A stretch of DNA of 64,000 nt from Monarcha castaneiventris obscurior (Eukaryota > Chordata > Aves > Passeriformes > Monarchidae). The notes beneath the pieces are model-generated. The model was not told the origin of the DNA. It saw only the letters and a program-made list of their open reading frames with translations, and made no database searches. Location: NCBI GenBank assembly GCA_026261815.1, contig JAMPIT010000510.1, positions 16,836,001 to 16,900,000 on the forward strand, written 5' to 3'. Numbering within the stretch: position 1 is the stretch's first letter; every line of letters begins with the position of its first letter. Shown here in pieces: positions 48,891 through 61,880 of this stretch. Both the position numbers and the translations under genes were made by a program.

Positions 48891-51800
48891 GGCATGTGAG
48901 ATTTGTTGGAATTTGATAACAAGGGGTATGTATTGTAAAAAGTTTCACACAGTCTATAACTTCTGTCACCCTACATGAAGAAAATAATGCAATGGCTTCA
49001 GGTTCCTTTCTTTTTTTCAGGTTCCATCAGCCCTGATGTTAGGACCCTCTTACCTTTAAAGAATGGAATATGACATGACTTTACTCCCTAGGCGTGACAT
49101 GCAATCAAAGCATGCAGAAACAATAAAGATGAAGTTGCTCTTAAAGGCTAATTTTTTTAGCTGTAAAGGAAGTATCAGGAAAGGACTTTGCTTCTCCAAA
49201 AGTGTATCATCCTTAAAGCTGAAGGCAGAAGTGGACTCATGGGTCTTATCCCCAAAATTACTAATGAACATTGGAGGATAACTCTGAAACAAAGGATATT
49301 TACAGTTTTTACTCCTAGGGTCCTCCTATGTGGAACAGAGACCACAGAATCAATCCATAGCCAAAACAGCATCCCTTTCTTATTAATTTTTATTATAATA
49401 TTACCTCAGAGTTTTGGGTATGGATCAGAATTGATTGTTTTAGGTTTCCACAATACCTACCACAAAGTTGAACCCTGCAGCTGAGAACTAGCAGTCAAAG
49501 ACAAACAAAAAACCCCAGACCACAAGGCTGAGAGCATCCTGGGAAATTATTTTGTCACATGTCAATATTGTGCGCACTGCCAAACGATTCTAAAGACTTC
49601 TATCTGTGCATGCACATTTTGTGTAGACATAATGGCAAAAATAGTTTTAAGGAATAAGCTGAAAAAGAAAAATGAATGTCTCTCAGGAATTACCTCAGAG
49701 CTGCAAACCTTGTTGAAGGAGCAGTTTGAAAGGATGCAGATATATCAGCTTTAAAATCCAGTAATAGCTGTAACCAGCTAGTAACTCCTGGGAGATGTGA
49801 GCCTTGCTGCAGGGCAGAGGAGAGGATGGGTCACATGAGGACTGCAGGAGGGCTCTCGTGATGGAAGCAGGCACTTTGTGCTCAGAGCAGCACAGAAGCT
49901 GCCTGCCAACAGAGGGTTCAAGAGGCAGCGTCTCCTTGCTGGAGTGATGGGTTGCAAGAGTTCCTGACTTGTTTTGTATATGGGTCTTGCTGCTCCTACT
50001 GTCACCTCATTTGTCCTATCTCAGTTTCTCCCTCTCCTTCCCAGTATTCCTGCTGCCTTCTTGACTCTGTCAACCACTCCGGTGTTGTTGGTGAGAAGCC
50101 CTGCCAGGCCAGACTGCAGGAATTGATTGACGTGGTCTCTGATGCTCTCTGGAGCTAATGACTTCTTTCTTCTAGGTCATGCCTGCCTCAGCAGCTGGGA
50201 ATGGATGGGCTGGAAGGATTCATATGCATGTGTAATGTGCTATCAAAATAATAATAGTAAAGTATCTGTTTAAATGTTTGTAGAGCTGAATCTATGTGGA
50301 CATTTGTTTGTAGGTTTAAATTTACACTGGATATTTACCATGGACTTGATCCAGGGCTATCAAATTTAGGGACTTGGACTGAATCCTGTGGCAGAAATGG
50401 CTGCAATCCTTATATTGTTTAATAAACAAACAGCTGAATGATCCTGTTGCATAAAATAGTAGAGGGTTGTTCTGGCACTGTTTATTTGATTATTTTGTTC
50501 ATCCATTAGCCAGTTGATTATCTTTGTGTCTTGCTCAACAGCTTCTTGGAAGTCCATGTGGTTTCTTATTCTAGGTGTTTTACATTATTTTTGGTGGGTT
50601 TTTTTAAAGTGTGCACAGTGCCTATCTTGTAACAAGATTGCAGAAATTTGAGGGGGGAGAGGGAGAGGAAGTATTTTTATTTGGCTTTTGATGCGGAAAA
50701 AAAGAACTTTTTATTCTGAACTGAGAAGAAAGTAAATTTGGGAAAGAAGTAATTTCAAAGGTCAGAGGAGATCTGATTTAAAGTTTCTGGTGCATCTGAT
50801 TGCTAGGTGAACATGTGTAGGTCAGATTTATTTCCTGTAGATGCTCCATCTCTTTTACGCTGTTGCATTTTTTCCGCCCCTGCAGAGAGACAAGGCAGCA
50901 GCAATGTAGTTAAAGTAGGTTATTGTTCTATTAACTAAGGCATTTGGGAGCTATCAAGTATCAGTAATTTATTTGATTCAGGTCATCTTCCTTTTGCAAT
51001 CTGCTCTGTGTGGTGAGGCACAGTCAGAATTCTTTGTCCTTTCTCCTGAGAGATTGAGATTCTGCCTTTTGTATGGATAACCAAAGGGTAGAAGGGAAGA
51101 AAGGCAGGTATGCCTGTGCATGGAGTACTGGGGGTGCTAGTCCCTTCCCCATTAAGTTATTTCTTGCACTATCCGTTGGGGAAGTGGACCCCAATAAATC
51201 ACTGCTAATTAATAAATTCACTTTCCATTCCCACTATATACTCTACTCCAAGGAATCCAACCTATTTTCCATAAATTGGCAAGTCCTGACCTCCACAAAA
51301 AGGGGTTGGTGTTTCCTCTCTGCTTGTGTGGTTCAAACAGGTTCTCTCTTCCTTCTCCAGGGTTTCCACCTACGATCAGCTGGCTTCCACATGAAGCCAT
51401 TTTAGGCCAAGTTACCTTAAGCACAGAAAAGCAACACAAAAAATCTTTTTAAGAGATGATGCCTTGGCTGTTCTTATAGGGAGAATATCAGCAACCTGAA
51501 GAAAAAAAACCTAGTGCTAATACCAGTGTGCCAAAGAGGGAGAGACTTACATCAGGAGAACTCCAGTACTTATGTGCAGTGATTCAGTGTCTGTGTAGCA
51601 ACCAATTTGTACACAGATATTATTTTTAAAAATTAAATATTTAATAAATGAAGCATGTCTTGAAGTTCTGTCATGACCTATAAGAGCTATCCTCCAGTGT
51701 TGCATGTCTCTGGTGCTTCACTTGCATTGAGTTTTGACAGATGTATAACTTCAGTTAGTAGATTTTGGTTTTTTTAAGCATAAACAATATTTTGGGATCT

Positions 51801-53586
51801 GCCCTTCGACATGATTAGCTTTCTGAATAATTTCTCAATGCTAAGATTTTTTTCAGTTGTTCTGCATGGTATTTCCCGAAGTGTTGGGCATTTATACAAC
51901 TTAAATTGTAGGGTTACTGGTTTGAAACTGACCAACAAGTGCTGTGCATCTTTTCTGAAGGGTTCAAGCGGTGTGTTTCATTTGCACTGTTGCTGTGAAG
52001 AAGCTATCAGGAAAAGGATACTTTCTAAGGTGTAGTAATCACTTCTTTTTTTCCCTAGATGCCAGATCTCCTGAAACAGCTGGGTGTTCCCCTTTTCTTT
52101 TCCTAATGGCTATTGATGCTGTAATCAAGAGTCAAAATTCCATTAGTGACAGCTGACTGCACTGTGAAACACTGGCTCCCCTCTCCTGGGGAGCTGCAAT
52201 CAAATTGACACTCTTGAATGGGCTGTACTGTCTGTGCCTTTTGCTTAATCCATTTTCTGCAAAAAAGTCCTTCTCAACACTTGTTCTGTTGCTAGTCTAG
52301 TGTCTGGAGATTGTTACTTTCTTCTTCTAGCTGCCAATTAGCCAAAGCTGATGATGAGGAAGCAAAAGCTAAAGCAGGAGATGGATTTATTGGACTTGTA
52401 TGTCATGCTCCTTGCGAAAATTCTTTGCAGTCTTATCTCCTGAAGGTACTGGTGAAAAAGAAGCGAGAATGAAAATCTAGATGAAGACCTTTTGTCTTTT
52501 TCTTTGAGATTTCCTCTGCATACAAACACCAGAGGTGCTAAACATTTTTATTCTTACAGGCCTGACCCTTAGGACCATCATGCACTAGAATTGCAGTCCC
52601 TGGCTAACATCTAATATAGTTTTAAATAACAACATTATGGGAGAAATGTCTGTATTTGTGTTGACCTGTATAAAATAGTTCTTACTAAAGATATTTCACC
52701 TTAGAAGGCCTTGGATGCTCTACCTTCAAGATGTTCTGTAGCTAAGTATGAGCTTCTTGAAGGGAAAAAGTTACCTTGGTATAAATGTTTTATTGATGTA
52801 ATATAGTACCATTGGAAATGAGGAAAGGGTGAAAATGCTGATTTTCAAACAATACCAAACCTTCAGTGGTTCTATTGGTCCTTTTTTTTTTATGATCATT
52901 CATACAAATTTAGTTTTGTAATGAAGAGCTGATGTACAGTTAAATGCTACAAGGAATTCAGCTGACCTTTAAATATAGCTGATATTAAAAATCATGTGGA
53001 ACGCTGTCCTTTCAAGAAGGGAAACCAAAGGAGTTCTTCATAAACTAAATGTAAATCTTCTGAGTACACTGTGTATCACCATTTATTTATGAGCCTACCC
53101 TTTGAGAAGCGAGTTTTAATTTGAACGCTTGATTTTAGATAAATGTTACTTTGTGCAACTGAAGTGAACAATTTCCCTAGTAGGACTGAGCCTGAAAATC
53201 CAGATTTTATATTCCCCCTCAAAAAATAAAATAAGGGTTTGCTGGTGGATTTTACATCTCAAAGCAAACACAAATGAATACAAGAATAAATTTTGTTTAA
53301 AAATTTATAAAACAGACTTCTGCAAATTATTTTATAGGGCAGGTATTTATTGTATTGAGAGCAGTCTTGGTCACAGTAGGATTTCTCCTTTTTTCCTTTA
53401 AAACTTGCTAATTTTGTGGATGTGGTTCCGTGGGTGCATTCTGACCTGGCAGTAATTGAGTAACTAACACTATAACCATTGGACAGGGACATGGATAAAA
53501 GGGAATGTGCACCATTTGACCACTCATTTCTGTAGCTGAGCCTTTCTGTTCTGATGTTTCCATATACGTATCTATCTATGTATGTT

Positions 53587-53618
53587 GTGCATATATATAA
53601 ATATATATATATATATCT
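53587..53618. repeat. AT dinucleotide microsatellite
   Basis: AT/TA dinucleotides with one extra A, then a short CA run, in DCLK1 intron 2. Confidence 0.9.
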
Positions 53619-55159
53619 CTACATATACACACAGTGGCTAAGAGGAAGACCCTACCTTTATCCAAGCTGCAAATCCCGGCGTTCCTTGCCTCCATTTCTC
53701 CATTTCTAAATGTGGTGACTCTGTGCATCTGTCTGCATTCCTTGTGTGCTGTAATATCTGTGGAACTGGATTGGGTGTCTTAAAACCTTAAAATTCCTGT
53801 TCAGAAGTAAATTTTAAATACTTCCTTTTCTTTTGAGGATTGAACTGTGAATAGTCTTTCTTTAGGGGTAGGGATCATTAGGAATATCTTTGGTTCTTGC
53901 ATGTTTTTTGGCATAGGAGGCGCACCACTGAGTTTTTTTCTGGTTCTGTTTTATTACTCTGGCCCAAACTACTGATGTGAAGACCTCTGTGCTGTTGGCA
54001 TACACTGAACTCTTAAACCCAGAAGAACTAAAACATCTCAGATGTCTTTGTGGTGTTTTTCAGGATAGGATTTTGCATTATTTGTGATTTGACTGCAGGC
54101 TGCCAGAAGCTGTGGTCTTGTTGGATCTAGTATTGGTTTCTTTGATGTTTTTTGTTTGGTTTGTTTGTTTTTTCCCAGACAGAGGATGAACTGGATAAGC
54201 TTGACATTGCAAAATTAGTAGTGTCATTGGTATGTTCAGTCAGATCACTGAGCTGATCCAACTCATCCAGTGCTGCTACCAGCACAGCCACCCAATCGAG
54301 CTCAAGGGAGAGTTTGGGAGCACCCAAGTAGGTGCCCCTTACACAGCAGCCTTCAGCTGGACTGGATTCAGGTGCTAATTTACAGGGTGCTGGATTTTCT
54401 GGTTGATTTTTAATTCCCCAGAAATTGTGTGGGTGTGGTATTTGCAAAAATATTTTACTGTGGATAATGCTCCAAGAGAAAGAGGAACTAATAGATGCTA
54501 TTTTTCTTTTGAGTATGGTACATTTGTTGTGATGAGAGGTCTGTAATTGGTACTTTTTGTCTTTCTTTCCCCACATATTATATATTGAGTCAGTAAATAA
54601 TACAGGGAGGTTTCTTGCCTATACATATCCTGGGTTTATGATGCCCATAGCTTTAAAAAATCAAATGTTAACAAATCTCCTATGACACTTTCATGCCCCT
54701 TTTTATAAAAAGTTATTTGTAGCCTATATTTTTTGGTAATGTGTCATATCACTTCCTCTGAAGTATTTGGGGCTGTCTGCTTTGTTAGGAGAGGGCCATT
54801 TAAGCATGAAGGCTAGGGAAGTTCTGGGGCTGGGCCACTGGTGACATATGAACACTGTTTACTGTGTTTACTGACAGCAGTGATCGCCGCTGCAAATAGT
54901 GTTTTCTGATAAGAAACTGTTGCTTTCAAGGACTCTTGTAACAGCATTTTTTGAATGGTTAGCTGAAGAATGATCTTTAAAAGATCACTCATTTTATTAG
55001 CATCTGAAAAGGGAAGAGATCTATACTTTATGCACTGTAGATTAAGAATGATAAGAATAATGTTTAATAACTGGAGGATTTGATTTTTTTATTTTCCTGT
55101 ATTTTTCTTTTTTTACCTCTCCAATCTGACTTGCTGGACTTTTGCTTTTGTTTCCACAG

Positions 55160-55506
55160 GGGAAAGTTATGTATGTGGTTCCATAGAACCCTTCAAGAAA
55201 CTGGAGTACACAAAGAATGTAAACCCAAACTGGTCAGTGAATGTTAAGACAACTTCTACTTCTCGTTCAGTGCCATCTCTTGCCACTGCTAAAGGAGGTA
55301 CTCCAGATGCAAAAGAGAATAAGGATTTCATTAGGCCTAAACTGGTCACTATCATCAGGAGCGGAGTGAAACCACGGAAAGCAGTCCGGATTCTGCTCAA
55401 CAAGAAGACAGCACATTCGTTTGAACAGGTTCTTACTGATATAACTGATGCCATCAAGCTGGATTCAGGGGTGGTTAAACGCTTGTACACACTAGATGGA
55501 AAACAG
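55160..55506 (+). CDS. DCLK1: Doublecortin-like kinase 1, exon 3 (residues 126-241)
   Basis: This 347-nt exon completes the Gly codon of exon 2 and gives [20 protein letters not shown], finishing the first doublecortin domain. The [20 protein letters not shown] linker and [19 protein letters not shown] follow. It then opens the second doublecortin domain at about residue 186 ([53 protein letters not shown]). It ends exactly on a codon boundary at CAG|GTAAGA, matching the known phase-0 junction before VMCLQDFF. The tandem doublecortin modules bind tubulin and stabilise microtubules. The second domain is cut by intron 3; its end, the Ser/Pro-rich region and the kinase domain lie right of the window. 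The linker (about 157-180) differs most from human; the domain cores are almost unchanged. Confidence 0.97.
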
Positions 55507-58500
55507 GTAAGAATTTTCATGATGACCATTCTCAGCATGAAGAAAATATAATTTTCCAAAAGGAAAACAATAGTATATTAGTAGAAAAAAAAAAAATCCC
55601 ATTTGCTGTAGAATGTACAGCCAGGCCTTCTACTACATATAATGTACTTAGGATCTGTGAACAGCTCAGGAACACCATGAAACATTACTTGGCCTTGGTG
55701 ATGGTCTTGCCATTTTTGATAAATAATAGCTCTAAATCTGTTCAGTTTAAAGTGTGATGTGGTTTTGGCTCTGCATACCGGAAACGTAGGATGAAGGATG
55801 TCACTTAAGAGAAGCTCATTCTGTTAACTTGTTTCAGCTTTTTCTTGCAGCAGTTTTATGAGTCATTGTACTTGGCTTTCCATAAACTGTAAGAACAAAC
55901 AGTGAGGATGCGTTTCACCATGATAAATGCAGACCTACTGCTGTCCAGAGTGACTAAATGATGAATCTTATTGCACCCAAAGTGGACAATGAAGAAGGTG
56001 CAAGCTTAGAAAATGAATGAGCTTTTTTCCCTTTTGCAGGACAACAGGTAGGATTATGTGTGGTGCTCACATTTATTGAGGAGTCTCTTGTAGGTTACAT
56101 GTTATTACTTCTATGAAATACCTTCAAGCAGTGTCTCTTTTTTGCTGACTTATTAAATTGCAGCAGAGTGAGATTTTTGAGAGGCTTCGTATTGAACTTG
56201 GGGATAGAGGGACATAAAAAAAAATATTACAGAATAATCCTACTTCTTTTTTGTCTTTCACTTTATTTGTAATTTGTCTATGAACATGTATTAATTATAG
56301 CAAAACTGGAGAAGCTCTTAACCTGGTGAAGGGCAAGGCTAATTTCAGCATGACCTGAATTGATTTAGAACAATGGTGACTCTAGAGAAATAAGGCAGAT
56401 ATTTGCATTTACAGATGTAACTTATTAAACTGAAAAAGTCTCCCTGAGAAGCTAGAAGCTCCTAGAGACTATGATATTTCTGCTGTAATATAGCTGTGTT
56501 TTACAGATTCTAGGTTCAGTGATTCACAGATATGCAGCAAAGAGTGTTGTTGTTGGGAGATGCTGCCAAATATGCCTGATACAGGTAAATAAATGCTCAG
56601 CAAGATCTGGTGATGCCCTTACATATCTGCAGTTACTGGGGCTGGTGTGCAGGCACAGCTCTGGAAACAGCTACAGCAGCACCCTCTGATCTCAGAGAGG
56701 GCTGTTTAAAGGACAAGCTGCTTATTCAGAGCACTGGTTCAAATCAGGGCCAAGTCTGGCTTGACCAGAAGTCCTTTCCTTCTACTGTTTTGTATCAGTA
56801 ACCTCTGACACCAGTTACATTCAGCAGTGCAGCTCTTGGTGACTGTGTACATGCCTGTAATGATCTTCTTACTGTGACTTTGTTGGGAACTTTGACCTGG
56901 AGCAAAATGTGGATATGAAATTCTTTTTGTCCTCAACAAAGGTAAAGTGTGTGTCAGGGGAAACTTTCAACTCCTGTCCTTCCTTACCTTGCCTCATGCC
57001 CCAGGGAGTGCTAAGGCTAGTAAATTTGAGGAAGATGTTGAGATTTTACAACTGCAGTGGTCAGTGGGGGTCTCTGCTATGACACTGACAGAAGATCTTG
57101 AATGATTATTCTGGTTCCTGAAAACCCTCTCAGTAAAGAAGGGCTGCAAATGCTTTGAATTGTATATGTAAATAAACTGGTGGTTTAGCTCTGAAGAAGT
57201 GCAGCCTGGAAGGATGCCAATGTTGTCTCCTGGATAATGTGCTTGCTTTTATCTTTTTGTATTTGAAAATCCCTTTAATGCTTGTGCTTAAACCAAACGA
57301 AAAAACCCCCTTTACACCTGTTTTTGAACTATAATTCCTGATATTATCTAGTGTTATCCTACTGCCAAGACGAAAGGAAGACCAGATTTTCTTGGCTCTT
57401 ACATTGGCATAGTTCAGTTGAATCCTTTGTTAACTCATGGGCTTTGACTTGAGCATATATCAGTGGTGCACCAGGGACATTTGTTACCTACCTTGTAGCC
57501 TGAAACCCTCGTGTCCAGAAGCTCTCTCAAGAGACTGCCATCTCCATACTCCTTCCCCTGTTGGATATACCCATGGAATTGTGTAGCTTGCTATCTAACC
57601 CTCCTGCTAAGGTCAGGGTTTAGGGGAAGTGTGTGTCTTGCAGGTGTAACGGAGACTTTGCTGCCTGCATGTACAGAGCAGCTTTGCTGGCAGAAAGGGA
57701 AATGAATGACTCTGTGCTCAGCAGGAGCAGCCTGTTGCTCAGCCCTGAGTGGGGAAGTCATTGATTTCCTGTGCTGCTAGGCAATTGCTGCTCCATTTTT
57801 CTCTGCCAAAAGCCTGATCTCCCAGATGGCACTGGGGACACAGTGATAGATTTCTTTATTGCTAAATTCAAGCTGTGAATTATTACTGGGAGGAAATCCA
57901 TGGTAAATCCAAAATTTTTCCAGTACTATTTGTAGTTGGGAACTTCTACTGTGACTCCTGCTGGAGCCCTGAAGGTTCTGGAAAAGCTTGTGTTGAGGGG
58001 CTAAATCTAACAAATCTGTGATTAAAACTTTCATCGCTAGTTTAAAAAGCAATAAAATCTTAAAGTTCTGAGTCAAGAAAAGTAATTTACTGTAAGGATA
58101 AGGGAATAAAGCTCTCCTGGGATCATTCTTTGGGAATATAACTTGGAGACAGGCTATTCTGTACTGTCATCTCTTCTAAGCTATTTTATGAGGCCAACAC
58201 TGGAATTGCCCTTCCATAGCAAAAACTGACATGAGTCCCCTGTGTTGTTAGTGCAGGTGGACAGTGTGGTACATATATTGTTGTTGTATACTATCATTAG
58301 ATGCCTAAAGCTAATAAAAAGAAAGTTGCAGGAGTCAAGAGTCTTAACTGGGCATTCAGGTTAAGTGGTTGTCCCATACTGACGCTACACATGGAAAAAC
58401 TGAGCTTAAATGCTCTTCCTCCAACAGCCTTGTTAGTTGTCATGTTTTGATTTGTATCTCTAAAAGATGTCAATAAATATTTTGTTCAGTTAAGAGGTAT

Positions 58501-58799
58501 TTAAATGATGGCCTCTAAAATTTGATGGCAATGTAAAGAGCTTGTCTTGGTGAGATAGGTAGTACTTAGACAATCAGAATCTGAGTCAAGTTGTAATTAG
58601 TAGGAAGAAATCTCTCCTTTGGCATCCAGTTGATTCTCTATCCCAAAAATTCCCTCTTGGTTTTGGAAAATCTAGTAATTTTTGGTGCACATGATGGTTT
58701 GTGAGTGTTTCTTAGGACTCCAGGGCTTGATTAAGTAGGTGTGTTGTAGTAGCCATTTTGGATTTTTAATTCTGGAATGGCAAAAGAAAGGGGTGTGGG

Positions 58800-58935
58800 G
58801 GGAAAACCAAAAAACTAAACAAACCTTCCCCCCCCCCCACTCCACCCCACACACACAAAAAAAGAGCAAACTAAACTCACAAAAAACCACAAGAAACCAA
58901 TCCTCGAAAAATGACAAACCCCAACAAATCTAACC
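58800..58935 (+). repeat. A/C-rich low-complexity tract with poly-C
   Basis: CCAAAAAAC-type sequence with a run of about ten C near 58829-58838, then CA-rich sequence. Simple low-complexity DNA in intron 3, similar in style to patches at 21330-21400 and 29208-29245. Confidence 0.8.
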
Positions 58936-61857
58936 AATCTTGACTCATTGGGTTAGTGGCAGTTCAGGGACTAAAACTTGATGTTTTCCAGTGTTGGGTG
59001 GGTATTGACTTTGGATTTCATGCATTACTTTGGTTTTGTTAAAAAAAAGTGTTTCTCCTTACTGCAAACAGGGTGACTAGCGGCTTATTTGCACTTCCTT
59101 ATAGCACATACACAGAATCTGTATTTTAACTTCAAGGTCTCGGAAGCTTTAGAATATCATTTCATTTGTACTAGAAAGGGCACAATATACAACTGCAATC
59201 TGATCATAAAGCACATCAGTGGCCTGCATTTAGTGTACTTCTGCAGTTTAATTATTAATGACTCCTCAGAGTTGGATAGGTTTCACACTGTGCCTGGAAT
59301 AGATTATGTATACTTTTATAGATATACTTAATTTCTACTGGTACAAGGGCCTTTGTACTCTAGAGAAAGAGGTAGAGTCACCTCCCTATGCCACACTGAT
59401 GCATTTGAAGATGGTGGGACTCTCAGAAGTGTTTAACAGTCTTATGAGCACAGGCCAAAATCAAAAGCTTTCCAGGGGGAGATCTTGAGGCATTTTCCTT
59501 GCCAACTTTACTATTTAAGGAAAATAAAAATAGAATGAGTAGGTGTAATGGCTGCCTGTAGGAATACAGGTAATGAGGGCATGCTCTTACTATGAACACT
59601 ACTCAACTTTTTAGATTAACCTGATGTTTAAGTTCATGAAAAGATATTGTGAGCGTTGACCCTTAATATTATCACATACTTGTGCGGAGAAGAAACACTT
59701 TCTTGTGACTGAAATGTGTCTTGCTTTACTGTAGCTGCACTGTTACAGTTTGATTCCTAACCTTTCCTTAAGAGAAGGTGGCATTTTCAGTTTGATGTGC
59801 ATTAAAAAATGGCCTTCTAAAAGGCAGTGTGTGGACACAGGGCAGGCATTGAGGACGCAAGCTGTGTGTGGAGATAGAGCCCAGTTGTTTTGTTGCAAGC
59901 TCTTTTCTGGTTTCTGTTTGCTTGGTGCACATCTAGAATAACACCAACAACTAAAATGGGAGAAAACTAATCAAGGTCACATTTAACAGCAATGTTGCGA
60001 AACAGTGCCATTTTTAGAAGTGCTATGATGGGTATATTTGTGCAGGGTATTTACAATTTGCATGTTTTGACAAAGAGTAAAGGTTGGAAAACAGTGCATT
60101 GTTGCCATGTACATACTCCACTTGCTTTAGGCAGAACAAACGTCTGGTATATAATAGGACCTATTTATTTGAACAGGTGGTTTGCTTAGCTTAACAAGAT
60201 GCAATCATGCAAATTATTTTTCAGTTTATGCATTATGCTGTTGTTTTGACTCCAGACAGATAAATGGTCAGTGCCAGAGATACTTGACTAAGAGTCGCTA
60301 TCTGTTTGGTTTTTTTCCTAATAAATATTTATCACAAATCAAACTGCCTTTACAGGTAAGAAATACAGCCACAGTTACTTAAAGACATACAGCTTACAGA
60401 AGTATGTGTAAGGCATAGGATGTCCCTCAATTGCCTTGCTTTAAGCCATTAAAATAGCTATTAAAGAATTGTGGCTGCAAAGAAAGGGAACATTACAGTG
60501 CTGGAAAGCTTAAAGCTTCTTCACGGAGCGTAATATGCTTTTGTTTCTTAGTGGAAACCCACTATAGATTGGCTATGTTATGGTGCAAACAAACTCCCTC
60601 TCCTGTAGACTTCTCTTTTTGAAGACACATGATACCTTAGTTTTTAAAAAGGAATATTACTGTTCTAAGAAAATACTCTCTTAAGGAAGCAAAAGCAACT
60701 GCTTGCACCTTCACCTAAAATGACTGTGTGGTTTTTTTATGATTTTGTTCTTAACAAGTGAAAAACATTAGATAATAACATCTGTATTGTACAGTAAATT
60801 CTTGGCCAAAGGTAGTGTTTTATAGGATATATTAAACATCACAAATGTCTTTCTCTAGACCTGGATTGTCCTTGGTACAGAAACACCTACATAAATGAAG
60901 GTAGGTATTGTTCACAGAATGACATTCTCACCTCAGAGTTTGGGTAGTATATATTGTACAACAATCTAGACTAAAGGTATATTAACCAAAATAAGATTTT
61001 TGTGCAGCGACTCGTTTTGTGTGTGCATGTAATTTCGATTCACATCAGCATTTGTAATCAATTCCACTCTTAATATAGAAGGTGCATTTAATTTTAAGGG
61101 TGACTGGTTAAGCATGTTCTTTTTATTTGTGAAGTTGTAGCTACAATCCACTCAAAGTTGCACTTATTGTCCACATTTTTCATTTTTTGAAAGTAGCAAA
61201 AATTTTGAGTGTGTCTTTTCTTCTGTATCTCAGCAGAACAACTTTATCTTCTCTCTTTTGTTGAAGGCTTTGGAGCTCCCTGCCAGCCACAGGCACATGG
61301 GTGATGTTGATTGACCAGAGCACCATGGTGAATTCTCTGTGAGGTGTAGCTGTGCAGATCCTGACTAATTGTGAGAAAACATTAAGTAAAATGACTTCTG
61401 CCACTCACATAAGCATTTTAACAGGGAAGCAACAGCTCTTGAGGCGGCACTTTAATACTGGACTACCAGCTGAGGTCCTGAAACCCATTGTGCTTGCACC
61501 ACACAAGTTGTTCTTTCCTAAAGGGCTTCCAAGGTGAATGCTGGTAGGCCGTACCCATCAGAAAATACCTGTGCTTCTTATTTTAGACATGGATTTTAGG
61601 CCCTATCTGGGCAATGCTGACAGACCACCATGTTATGTAGCTGTGAGAGACATAAAAACCCCAAAGAGCACCTCACCATCTTGTAATGCACCTCACTTTC
61701 TCTCCTTCTTGCTTATTTAATCAAAATATTTATTTTTTTCTTCTGGAAGATAATTTCTGGCTTTGGCTCCTCTGATTTTGGGGAAGGATTAAAAAGGTGA
61801 GGTTTTCTTTTCAATACTGAGGAAATGGCCCCTTCTTGAAGAGCTGATAGTCTGAAA

Positions 61858-61880
61858 AACAAACAAACAAACAAAAAAAT
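61858..61880 (+). repeat. AAAC tetranucleotide repeat
   Basis: About four copies of ACAA/AAAC followed by an A run. A short simple repeat. Confidence 0.8.

Larger units (their letters stand above)
45717..55159 (+). other. DCLK1 intron 2
   Basis: A 9.4-kb intron between the donor GTGAGC at 45717 and an acceptor with a long T-rich tract ending TTTCCACAG at 55159. It contains an antisense CR1 (46286-46625), copy B of the duplicated element (46671-46867), a G/T-rich low-complexity tract (48776-48890) and an AT microsatellite (53587-53618). No other exon is evident; a 149-codon minus-strand frame at 54127-54576 has no splice or family support. Confidence 0.8.
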
